Of a stretch of 64,000 nucleotides of DNA, positions 12,493-22,034 are shown in pieces. This stretch comes from Monosporascus cannonballus. Lineage: Eukaryota; Ascomycota; Sordariomycetes; Xylariales. The number at the start of each line of letters is the position of its first letter. Position 1 is the stretch's first letter. The notes beneath the pieces were generated by a model that saw nothing but the letters and a program-made list of their open reading frames with translations, ran no database searches and was not told where the DNA came from. The stretch lies in the NCBI GenBank assembly GCA_004154925.1, contig QJNS01000131.1:124001-188000 (forward strand), read 5' to 3'. Made by a program: the position numbers and the translations under genes.

Positions 12493-12869
12493 CCTAGTAC
12501 CGTGGGCCTTACTACCTGTAGGTACCTAGTAATATGCATTAAACACGTATTTAAGTGGTACTAGACGTACTACGTACCCCTAAGCTGTTCTGTGATTATC
12601 AAGCCACTTTCCAACTCGTTACGCCAGACTCGCTGGATAAAACCCAGCCCAGGGATTAGAACATCTCGGCCAAACCCTTACGACAAACGCCTTTTAATAT
12701 GCTTCGATCCTTCACGGCCCTTAAGACAGACTAGAACTATTTACTTGTATAGACGAGGGTGGTCCATAGATGCGACAAGAACTTGGTTGTGATGCCGTGG
12801 TTACTGGTTGACCGTTGAGGCCGTCTCTCTGCTTGGTCACTGGAGGAAAGAATAAAAGAACAAAGGGCA
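12493..12869. promoter_or_regulatory. Upstream region of COG8
   Basis: Only about 377 nt separate the right end of the RIP-mutated mariner from the COG8 start codon, so the promoter must be compact or extend into the transposon. The first 60 nt contain several TACCTAG/TAGGTACCTAG palindromes. No defined regulatory site is identified. Confidence 0.4.
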
Positions 12870-14255
12870 ATGGCCGACCTTCTTCACGACCTACTGGTCC
12901 AGCCGGCAGGCTTGGAAAATAGCGGCGGTGGCGGTGGTATTGGGAACAGCACTTTCCGGAGCAACTCGCGAGAGACATCTCACCCTAACCCCATCATCCT
13001 CGAGTATCTCAGTGAGATCGCTTCTATGCCCCTTGCCCGCCTCGAAGCAAGTGAGCAGCAATCCTTAGCCCAGTCCTCACACATTCTGTTGCTCTCTCTG
13101 CAAGCCCTCTCCAAGCGCTCCCACTGTTTCATTATCAACTCTGCAGCCAACCACGCCAACCTACGCACTGCCCTCCCCCGGCTGGCAACCACAACCGCCG
13201 AACTGGCCAGCAGTATTCCTAAACTGGACAACGAAGCCGTACGCTTCTCGAGCACCTACCACAAGTCTGGCGAGAATGAACTCCTCAACTCTCGGAAGAA
13301 AGCTTTGTTGCTGTCAAGAAATATCGAACGCTTGGTAGACGTTCTTGAGCTGCCCACTCTCCTGGCGAGCGCCGTCACTACCGGTGCATCCACCTCGGCG
13401 GCGAATTATTCGTCTGCTCTTGATCTGAACGCTCACATTAGACGTCTTCACTCCTTACATGGTGACTCGCCATTGGCCGCGTCCATATCTACTCAGGCGG
13501 ATGATGCGATGCAGACTATGGCTGCTAACCTTATTTCCAGCTTGCGCACCCCGGGTTTAAAATTGGCTTCCGCCCTGCGAACCATCAGCTGGCTGCGGAG
13601 AGTCATACCAGAACTGGACCCCACAGGCGTGGCCGGCAATGGTGGTGGATTGGGCGCCCTATTCCTCGTCTGTCGGTTATCGACACTAGTAAATATGCTT
13701 ACCGCCCTGGAGCCGCTCCGCGTGCTAGCAGAGCAAGAGAAGTTGCGGCAGCAGCAAGGCGCCGTAGCAAGTGCGTGGTCTGGAGGCCAGCAGTCCGAGC
13801 GTTATCTAAAGCGCTACATAGAAATCTTCAGGGAACAGAGTTTCGCTATCGTCTCCATGTTTAGGAGCATATTCCCGCCCTCGCCAACGCGACGCGGCCA
13901 AGGTGACTCTCAGGAGGCTGCGTACGAGGATCCTCTACAAGCATTGCCGCCGGCATTATCAACGTTCCCGTTCCATCTTATCGGCATGCTAATGGAGACT
14001 TTACGGCATTACCTGCCAAACGTCAAGGACCAGCCGACACGGGATAGTCTCTTGACCCAGGTCCTGTATTGTGCTGGCAGTCTTGGTCGTCTCGGGGGCG
14101 ACTTCGGTGTCTTACTGGCAATTCTTGATGTGGGCCCTGAAGCCGAGGTTGAATGGGTCGAAGTGGTTAAACGGCATCGACTCATGGCTGGTCGTCTGGA
14201 ATCGATCGTAGGGACGAAGGATAAGAGCACGCCAGAGCTTTCCCCGAAGCCGTGA
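12870..14255 (+). CDS. COG8: Conserved oligomeric Golgi complex subunit 8 (Dor1-like), single exon
   Basis: COG8 is a lobe-B subunit of the COG tethering complex, which captures intra-Golgi retrograde vesicles. The 461-residue reading frame has no intron. Residues ~40-160 match the Dor1/COG8 N-terminal region: a YLSEIASMPLARLEASEQQ start, then a helical segment with a conserved Asn/Phe position and LNSRKKALLLSRNIERLVDVLELPTLL. The middle carries LRTPGLKLASALRTISWLRRV and the ERYLKRYIEIFREQSFAIVSMFRSIF helix typical of the family. The C-terminal region ends with LGRLGGDFGVLLA. It is shorter than animal COG8 (about 600 residues) but similar to fungal versions, which lack most of the C-terminal tail. 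The Gly-rich stretch near residues 22-30 is low-complexity. The alternative of another COG/exocyst subunit is much less likely. Confidence 0.85.
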   Translation: MADLLHDLLVQPAGLENSGGGGGIGNSTFRSNSRETSHPNPIILEYLSEIASMPLARLEASEQQSLAQSSHILLLSLQALSKRSHCFIINSAANHANLRTALPRLATTTAELASSIPKLDNEAVRFSSTYHKSGENELLNSRKKALLLSRNIERLVDVLELPTLLASAVTTGASTSAANYSSALDLNAHIRRLHSLHGDSPLAASISTQADDAMQTMAANLISSLRTPGLKLASALRTISWLRRVIPELDPTGVAGNGGGLGALFLVCRLSTLVNMLTALEPLRVLAEQEKLRQQQGAVASAWSGGQQSERYLKRYIEIFREQSFAIVSMFRSIFPPSPTRRGQGDSQEAAYEDPLQALPPALSTFPFHLIGMLMETLRHYLPNVKDQPTRDSLLTQVLYCAGSLGRLGGDFGVLLAILDVGPEAEVEWVEVVKRHRLMAGRLESIVGTKDKSTPELSPKP

Positions 14256-15339
14256 GAGAGTGGGGGTGAACCTCCCCTATTTCCCTTGCGGTGACGGCAT
14301 CATTCTACTTATATAGGCAGGTAGTCTTGAATGCTATAGGAAATGTCTCCGAAATTACCTCATAGCTCAACCATAACGCGGGTCATGGCGGTTCCCATCT
14401 CACCTAGCATGATAATTCTAAAACCTAAGACTCTGAAGACAAGACCTTTTTAGCTAGGGAGGGGAAGAACGCGGCCGGACATCAATGGTTCTTCATAGGA
14501 CATTTTTAGGGCTTTTCGTGTTGTGCTGTCCAACATTTCACGGTGGGACACTCCCTAAGTCCGGAGTAGGTCTCTTACCTGCAACTTCGCTGCTGACAGG
14601 TCAACCCCCGGAGCGATATATGAAATAGACCTCATATACATATGTACCCGCATACCTGCAGTTATAGTAAGGCTACATGCGCCTATGCTCGACAATACGA
14701 TTGACAGCTGACCGCATGGCAAAATGCATAAGACCCCTTTACCGGGCTTCGTACTGGGACATCTCCCTTGCGGCCCTACTGTGATATGCACTACGTACCT
14801 GCATACCAGGTACTAGGTACAAATAGAATATGTGTAGATATGTATCCCACATGTATGTCCGCATGAGAACCCGTAGTCCTTATGACATCATCAACTGGCG
14901 CGGCAAGAAGGAATATGATAGGTATGCAAGCCTGGCAGGTCCGGGCGATGTTATCTTACCATGGTATGTTACCTACCCGCATACCTATGTAGGTAAGCAA
15001 GTAAGTAGGGAGGGTCTAGTATGTGTACTGATCTCAAATGGCATAAAGTACCTTACCTCGTCGCTTGTCTTATCTACGTCTAGTACCTAGTTACTAACGT
15101 TAAGCATGTAGGTATTTAACGAATCGACTAACTGCCCAAAAAAAGTAGCGACCTGCACGACCAAGATGCATGTGTAAAGACGTTCTCTTGATACATACTT
15201 GGCTAGTCTCCCCTACATTTTCAAGTTACCCGGGACTCGGTCCCGGCTGGAGACGAATGGACTTGACAGTAGGAGCTTTCTGCCTCGGCGGAGAACCAAC
15301 TACCTAGCTCTAGTTTTGCATGTTGATCTAGGTTTCGAA
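14256..15339. other. Intergenic gap between COG8 and HEM25, palindrome-rich
   Basis: About 1.1 kb with no credible coding sequence. From about 14,630 to 15,120 it is studded with TACCTAGGTA/TACGTACCTGCATACC-type palindromic and near-palindromic motifs (for example at 14795-14820 and 14985-15010). These are common between genes in several Sordariomycete genomes. The last ~150 nt should hold the HEM25 promoter and leader. Confidence 0.5.
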
Positions 15340-16405
15340 ATGTCGCATATTGCCCCTCCCGCCGCTGCTTCGTCTTCGCCTTCTTCGTCCAGTAAGTCTA
15401 ACCGCTTGGATGTCTCACGTAACCAGCTCGCTGACTTCATCGTTCTTTTGTTCTGGGTTAGCCTTCCACTTCGTTGCCGGTCTGGGAGCTGGTATATTCG
15501 GAGCCGTGCTGCTTCAGCCTCTCGACCTGGTCAAGACTCGTGTCCAACAGTCTGGCTCCCACTCAATCACGTCTGCCATACGAGATATTTCCAGGTCTCC
15601 CAACGTCCTGACAGCCTTCTGGAGAGGTACCGTCCCTTCAGCTTTGCGGACAGGCTTCGGTTCTGCCATCTATTTCACCTCGCTGAACACGATCCGTCAG
15701 CATGCTGCTACCTTGTCGCAGGCAGCCGCATCAGTCGCAGCTCCTACATCCGATGGAGCTCGTCATTCTTCGTCTTTGCCGAAGCTCTCTAACACTGCTA
15801 ACCTCGCTGCTGGTGCCGCGGCCCGAGCTTTCGCCGGTTTCATCCTGATGCCCTTGACGGTCATTAAAGTGCGCTACGAGTCTAATTTATACTCTTACCG
15901 GTCCATCACCGGGGCCGCCCGGGACATCTACAAGACGGAACGCATCCCAGGTTTCTTTGCGGGCTTTGGAGCCACAGCCGCTCGGGATGCCCCCTACGCC
16001 GGACTGTACGTCCTGACGTACGAGCAATTCAAGAAGCGACTCAGCTCCCTCTACAATCATACTTTCGTCTTGTCTGCGGCAGAGCACAAAGCGGGCATGA
16101 CGGGCTCATTGTCTGCCACCATCAACTTCGCCTCGGGGGCACTGGCCGGCGCCACTTGCTCCTTCATATCCAATCCTTTCGACGCTGTCAAGACGAGAAT
16201 CCAGTTACAGCCCCATAGCTACCGCAATATGGCCCAGGCTTCCCGGAGGATGATCGTAGAGGAAGGTGTGCGGTCACTCTATGATGGCCTAGTTCTGCGA
16301 ATGACGCGCAAGGCACTAAGTTCCGCCTTGGCGTGGATGCTGTACGAAGAACTCGTGCGGAGAGCGGAGACTACCTTCTATCGTGCTACGAACAAACATG
16401 TATAA
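15340..16405 (+). CDS. HEM25: Mitochondrial glycine carrier, HEM25 / SLC25A38 family, two exons
   Basis: This mitochondrial inner-membrane carrier imports glycine for the first step of haem synthesis (5-aminolevulinate formation). Exon 1 is 15340-15391 (MSHIAPP...), exon 2 is 15462-16405; the 70-nt intron is GTAAGT..GTTAG. The protein is 331 residues, the usual carrier size. Three Solcar repeats are visible with the signature Px[DE]xx[KR]: [10 protein letters not shown] (near residue 36), [11 protein letters not shown] (near 147) and [10 protein letters not shown] (near 255). The segment [19 protein letters not shown] and the middle-repeat PLTVIK variant, which has Thr instead of an acidic residue, are typical of the SLC25A38/Hem25 branch. 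The Ser-rich N-terminus encoded by exon 1 is short and variable. A longer frame starting at 15350 reads through the intron and lacks the conserved start. Confidence 0.9.
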
Positions 16406-16766
16406 CAGTATCTACTCATTTGCCGGCCTTACCGCTAATGAAGTCTTCCCCCAACTCCTAACCAACCCGCGGCTCCGAGTTAGTTCCTGCGCAAATATTC
16501 TTCCCTCTAATCACGCGCAAACTGTTAAGTCAACTAGAATAAGTCACCGCCAGAGTCCAGGTCGGCAATGCGCGTGCTTAGAACGATGATCGGGCCGTGA
16601 GGAGGGTGGTGTATTGTGATGCGTGCCTAAGCCGCGGTTATGCCGATTGAATGTCGGTATCCTGTTGATTCTATTGGGAAGGGGGCGGCAGCACCCGCCC
16701 GCGTAACAACATACGCAGTCCGAATAAGGTCTACGAATCAATATCCGGCGCGCATGTGTATCATTC
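16406..16766. other. Convergent intergenic gap
   Basis: 361 nt between the stop codons of HEM25 (+) and the coiled-coil gene (-). GC-normal, no repeat or RNA gene recognised; it should contain both 3' UTRs. Confidence 0.5.
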
Positions 16767-18579
16767 TTACGCCGGTTTCGCTCCGGCGAGGTACATAAGC
16801 AACGCGGGAGACCGACTCCGACTTCGACTTCTTCTGTGATCTTTCTTTTTGCGGACCCATTCGAATTCGGGCTCGAGGTGATGGCGGTGCTTCTTACCGT
16901 CGTCGATAGTCATGACGAGCTTTCCTGAGCGACTCTCCCGAAGTATCTTGGTATGCTGCCAAAGCACTGCAACATCTGGAGTCAGTCATGGCCCTTTCTG
17001 GTCCATTAGGCGAATAGCTGGGAGTTATAAGACGTGGTTAGGAGCCATGTGTTCCTAAAGACATTCCACTCGGAGTTTTGTGCTCTTGAACTAGGAAATA
17101 AGGAGGGGCAAATGACTCCAGAAGCTGCTTACTATCTTGCTCCGGCTCAGGCACCCATCTCTTGATCAGCACGTAATTCGGGTCCTTGGGTGTAGTCAAG
17201 GTCAGCTTATCGTCAATGTGATGGGAGCCCATACAGAAGAGCAGAGGAGCGGATGTTAGTTGGTGTATTCTGGAGCTTACAGTGTCAAGTTGGTAATCAA
17301 TGCTGTAGGCTCGCAAGGTCTCAAGCGAAAGGTGCCTTCTGGCCATACGCGTATATGTCGGCCTGGCGGTCTCCGTCACTGTCAAGGAGGGTATGATGGC
17401 CTCCTCTTTTCCCTTTCCCTTCTCCTTCTCCTTTTCCCTGGTGACCCTTTTGCCAGAGAGAATGGCGTTGATCTCCTTCTCATCAAGCCCAGATTGGAGC
17501 AATTGCTCCCGCATCTTATTTTTGTGCTCCCGCTCGCGTTCCTCGGCCTCTTGCTTTTCCTTCAGCTGACGTTCTGCTTCCTCCCTTTTGTACTTTTCAA
17601 TGGCAGCCTGGGCTTCCTTCTCCCTACGCTTTTTCTCCTGGAGCGCCGCTTCTTCTGCTTTGAGCCTTTCGAATTCGACTATCATAAGTCAGCATCCGAT
17701 AGCAGATACCAAATCACAGTCCAGAATGATCAGCCTATTCCATAGTCCAGTAGGCAAATAGGTCGGTTGGGCAAGTATATGAGACGATGGGCACATCCGT
17801 CGAAAGAGTACGAGAATAAAGAAGAAACATACTGTGGACGGTTTAGCTTGCAGAACGTCAAGAAAAGAATGATATAACCAGGAAATATGGCCAGGCACGC
17901 ACCGCTTTTGTCTAATACGTCTCTCCTCTTCATCACGCTCTCTAGCGCGCCGAATCTCGTCAAGCTCTCGTTTCGCCTCGCGTAATTCGCGTTCCTCCAT
18001 GGCCGTGCGGTCCCGACGCTTCTCCTCCTTTTCGATCTGGGCGGCGAGCTTGAGCTCCTGGAGCTCCTTCTGAGTTCTCTCGAGCTCATCATTGCGACGT
18101 CTGATCTCTATCTCTCGCTCGAACTGTTTGCGTTCATTCTCGAGTCGCACCTGTTCTAGCGCATACCGATCGCGAGACCGCGAGCGACTGGAGGATTCAG
18201 AACGGCGCCGACCGCGAGCTGAGGAAGCCGAGCGGCGGTGTCGTCCCACCCTGAGGTCGGAACCAGATTCCAAGTCGGACTCGGAGTCGGAATGGTCATA
18301 GATGCGGTTGGTAATGATAACAGGAGGCGGCGGCGGCGCGGCCACGCTGGGGGGGTTGGAATGACGATCTCGCGAGCGGGATCGCGAGGTCCGGGTTCTA
18401 ATAATCATGCGCTCCCGCTCAGCCTGGGGAGCTAAAAACCGGTCATTATCGGGGAAGTAGCGAGGCCGCGAGCGGGCATCGACGTAGGTAACAGACGGTC
18501 CCTGAGATGCGACACGGCGGTAGGCAGGTCGGAACTCTGTGTCCGAATGCTCATCTGAGGAGTAGTATCTCCTACTCAT
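16767..18579 (-). CDS. Arg/Ser-rich coiled-coil protein of unknown function, four exons
   Basis: I do not recognise a named function. Proposed exons on the minus strand are 18579-17903, 17665-17281, 17184-17133 and 16966-16767, giving 437 residues. Residues 1-145 are rich in Arg, Ser, Asp and Pro with RSRSRDR repeats. Residues ~148-330 form a highly charged Glu/Arg/Lys coiled coil. The C-terminus carries a compact conserved stretch: YTRMARRHLSLETLR, then DPNYVLIKRWVPEPEQD spliced to MLWQHTKILRESR, and finally another SRSRSRS tract. This layout matches a fungal-only family of uncharacterised proteins, possibly the one carrying DUF8035, though I cannot confirm that number. The last two introns (17185-17280, 16967-17132) are secure. 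The first is not: donor GTGCGT at 17902 pairs in phase only with an unusual GAAAG acceptor at 17666; a GTATTA donor (about 17918) with the TATGATAG acceptor at 17685 is the alternative. Confidence 0.75.
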
Positions 18580-20780
18580 GGTGTATAATCACGAGGTTTT
18601 TAAAAAAAAAAAATTTCATAAAAAAACCCCGTTGTTTGGTTGTGATGTAACGGAGGACACCTTCCAGTATTACGTATCGTCAAGTCCGAGCAAGTCAGGA
18701 TCGAAGACAAAGCGAAATGGTATACTCGCCAGAGAGAAGAGGAAGAATCGGTGTGCGAGGCCTGGGGATCCGTCTCGCCTGGGGATCCGTCTCGCCTGGG
18801 GAGGGGGAGGTATGGACCGCCATTTATCATTCCCTTCGCATCCCTGGTTACATGGCACTAGTTAGACACGTTGGTAGACACGGCACGCATTAGGTGGAAA
18901 GAGCCCCATGCTCTTCACTTTAGGTAGCTCTTACGCCGATCTCACATCTCTACCTAGTACTTTCAGCCAGGTAAGACGAAAATAGCAGAAGCGGCCAAGA
19001 ATTCGTTATCCCTACGAAGTACATCCAGCCCACATGCTTTGTGACCTACCGGGATAACGTACCCGTAAGAATAATAAGAGCCAGTAATATTGTTGTAGTG
19101 GATGAGCGTCAGCATTAACTGATAACAAGCAATCCACCCAGGCAGGTAGCGATTCGCTGGACATCTTCTGTGATAGCCGCTATGGGGAACACAGGAATAC
19201 TTACGTACATACGTATGGAGATGGTGTTGGTAGAGGTCCTATCCAAAACGGCCCGTTAACGGACCGGGGAGGCTGCGATGGATGAGGATGAGGAGGGGTT
19301 GACTAATAAGCTAAAAATATCTTGTGGACTACAGAATTCAAGATAAAAAAGCTCCGGCCTTCCAACATCTTTGCGTGGGTCAATAAAGAAGCGGCGTACA
19401 AACGATACTGTTCAACACGTTAGAGGGAGAAATAAGAACAGGAAGACTGAGAAACTTGCACCTTAATCACGCAGTGGCCAGGGGGAATCATAGGGTGTCT
19501 TTAAGGGTGGAAGAAATCTGACTCCATATTAAGTCAACGTATGTGATGGTGGTTGGTGGAAGAGGGTACAGACCAGAGTCACGCTGCTTTTAGCTGGAAT
19601 TGGACAGTGGTTTTCAACCAGGCCTGTCTAAAAGCTGCACTGAGCCAGCACGACCAGTGTATATAAAACTTTATAAAACCTTAACTGTAATACTTTAATA
19701 TTGATAATTAGGTACTCCGTCTTGCCTCTCCTTCATATGGTATATTGATACGTATACGTTGCTTAATATATCTATACCCGCCCACTTACAGTACGTCTTT
19801 ATATGTGAGGCTACCGTAGCGCCGCAGCATAATTTGCCCTCCCTGTGAGAACAGGGTTCCCAACAAATTGTAGGCCTGAGAGCTTCGCCAGTCCCCGAAC
19901 CCCGACCCCCCTTTCAACTGTTAGCTCGGGCTTCCAGGCCATTGCTAGGCAGGTTGTCGACAAAATAATTAACACACCCCTGCACTGCTTCAGAGTAACT
20001 GATTCCAATGCAACTACTTGCAACGCATGTAAAAGATAACTAAAACGCTTAAAAAGACAATAATGTTATTGTTAACTTCCTTACTTATTAGCTTATTAAG
20101 TAATGTATACTCTGAAGTCTGCATATAAAAAGGCCATTAATATCATTTGTCGAGGTTTAAGTGTTAAATGTGACGACTATTGAGTCCACGACATGCCGGT
20201 CTCCGGTATACAAATGGGCATGGTCTAGAAGACGGACCAATACATATACGCCATTTGAACATATCGGACCCAGATGCACGTACCTTATACTGCCCAGCGA
20301 GTTACTACCCTATTTGGGAAGTCAGGTCCTGGGGAAAAAAATCACGCGAGAGAATACTGTAAAATGAAGGCATGTTACAAGTTTATGGTTTTAATTTTTT
20401 TTTTCAACCTATAAATCATACTATCGATGCAAATCTGTCTTGAATGCTAGACTGATTGTAAGAGCCACTTGGTGCCTTTGTGCAGGGCCGTCAAAAGCTG
20501 TAATGCTGTATGCAATAATGTTACAGGGGCTGCGTTAGGCAAATGCTGTACTAGTTCAATATCGTACTGCAGGCCAGCTGGTCCAGGCCTCAATACCTGC
20601 CATTGCTGTACTGGGCACAACATGTGACTTGGCAGGTAAGGTCATTCACTGCCCCACGTCCCAAGCTTATCTTATCCATCGATAAGAAAATATACCAATA
20701 AAACAATCAGTCATTGTCGGTGGGGTATACCCTTTTTTTAGAACGATGTTCGCATTCCGAGGTATCAGCCAGCTCGCTAC
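18580..20780. other. Gene-free flank before the AT-rich block
   Basis: About 2.2 kb of near-normal composition with no convincing gene. It includes the upstream region of the coiled-coil gene (a poly-A tract near 18,600) and a 17-bp unit (CCTGGGGATCCGTCTCG) repeated twice plus a partial copy at 18761-18803. The stretch 19,650-20,160 is moderately AT-rich. The short frames at 19,811-20,367 show no domain. Composition changes abruptly at about 20,780. Confidence 0.5.
18761..18803. repeat. 17-bp tandem repeat, 2.5 copies
   Basis: The unit CCTGGGGATCCGTCTCG occurs at 18761-18777 and 18778-18794, followed by a partial copy. It lies about 180 bp upstream of the coiled-coil gene start codon. No function is inferred. 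Confidence 0.8.
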
Positions 20781-20785
20781 TATAG

Positions 20786-20872
20786 TATCAGACAAAATAT
20801 TTAAAATATTGTTATGTAACTGTGGGTCGTGCTAGTAATTACGTTATACAAATTAAGTATAACTTTTATATA
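20786..20872 (+). repeat. ~85-bp repeat at the left edge of the AT-rich block
   Basis: The sequence from CAGACAAA through GTGGGTCGTGCTAG to AAGTATAA is repeated, in the same orientation, at about 35,052-35,138. The copies differ mostly by C/T and G/A changes. Each copy lies where normal-composition DNA gives way to AT-rich DNA. It may be a transposon terminus or a short solo repeat; the class is not clear. Confidence 0.65.
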
Positions 20873-20959
20873 AGTGAGCCTTCGATATATAATAACCGGA
20901 ATTTAAAGTGTTTAACGTATTATAATAAGTATATTCATAATAAAATAATACGTTTTTTT

Positions 20960-21868
20960 AATACTAGCTAATATAGAAATTACCGAAACCCTTCCGGCAG
21001 CTTTTGTACGTATTAAATACCCGAAAAGCCTTTATATTAAGCACCTTTTTACTAAATAACGCGTCCGAATACGAACTTTATATTTTGAAATCCGTATAAA
21101 TTATAAACAAATTCGGAAAGTTACCGGTTTTACCAAATTATAAATATAAACCGCATATATAATTACCTAAGTTATTTCGAAATCTTATATAAGCCGTTAT
21201 CGCAATATAAGCCTATAATTAAAAGCAAAATTAGTTAAATTCGTATACGTTTTAAAGATTAACCGCTGAATAAATTAATTCGAATTTTTCTAACGATTAT
21301 TTATAGGCATTTTTGAGATATACGTTTATTCGGAAAATATTTCGCCCTTTCGGTTTTCGCCGTTATATTATTTGCCGTAAATTATCTTTATTTAAAATTA
21401 ATAAATAAAAATAATTCGTTTAAATTTTAAAATATATTAATTGCAATTTTAATAATTAATATTAAATTTAATAATTCGACGAAATATAAATAATAAAGAG
21501 ATATTACCGGAAATAATGCGTTATATATCGTACTGATAAAAAATAAACCGAAATATATATTATAAAAAATATTAATATAAAAGCGGCTGGATATTTTGGG
21601 GTTATTTTTCTAGGGTAACCGGCAAAAAGCCCGGGGTTTTTTGGGAAACGGATTAAGGTAAAGTTAATGCCGATACGGATTAAAAATATATAATTCCTAT
21701 AATTAAAAAATATTTTTAAATTAATAAGTAATATTTTTATCGTTACGATCTTAAATTTATATACGATAGTATTTCGGGTTATGTAATAAAAATTTCGAAA
21801 TAAAAATTAATCGATTGCCATATTTCTATTATAGCTTGGTCTTTATATTTGCCTGATTTTAACTTGAA
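20960..21868 (+). pseudogene. Tc1/mariner-like transposase, part 1 (split by gypsy A)
   Basis: Read on the plus strand, this is a degenerate Tc1/mariner transposase. An N-terminal segment reads RVRIRTLYFEIRI..KQIRKVTGFTK (about 21,060-21,140), an HTH region. The catalytic core is clearest at 21,582-21,660 with SGWIFWGYFS and then KKPGVFWETD, followed by the third-acid motif W..Y.PDFN at about 21,835-21,863, normally WPPYSPDLNP. The frame is interrupted there by the TSD and LTR of gypsy element A. In-frame TAA/TAG codons replace Gln/Trp positions. The C-terminal piece is at about 34,004-34,225. Confidence 0.8.
21864..21868. repeat. Left TSD of gypsy element A (TTGAA)
   Basis: TTGAA here pairs with TCGAA at 34004-34008 to the right of the 3' LTR; the one difference is C to T. 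Element A begins at the next base with TGT, after which copia B interrupts it. Confidence 0.75.
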
Positions 21869-21871
21869 TGT
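21867..21871. repeat. Left TSD of copia element B (AATGT)
   Basis: AATGT is repeated exactly at 27215-27219. It consists of the last two bases of the gypsy A TSD plus the first three bases of the gypsy LTR, so copia B landed 3 bp inside the gypsy 5' LTR. Confidence 0.8.
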
Positions 21872-22034
21872 TATTAGATATAAGGGACATCAGTTATGTG
21901 TGTATTAATAACTAGTTGCAAGTGCTCTCGAACGCGCACTGCACTTTAAGGTAATCTAGTTCCGGAACATATATATTCCGATTAAAGGGAATCTTCCGTA
22001 TATAGGGTACTAAAGCACCTCTTATTAATTAACA
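21872..22034 (-). repeat. LTR of copia B (3' LTR in element orientation)
   Basis: 163 bp, the same length as its partner at 27052-27214. Every difference I found between the two copies is a transition. This copy is the more heavily mutated (for example ...ATTAATTAACA versus ...GCTAGCTGACA at the outer end). Confidence 0.85.

Noticed and set aside
1..20000. tRNA or dispersed 5S rRNA genes in the gene-rich arm
   Set aside because: No segment with a convincing cloverleaf or A/B-box pair was found by eye; a covariance-model search would settle it.
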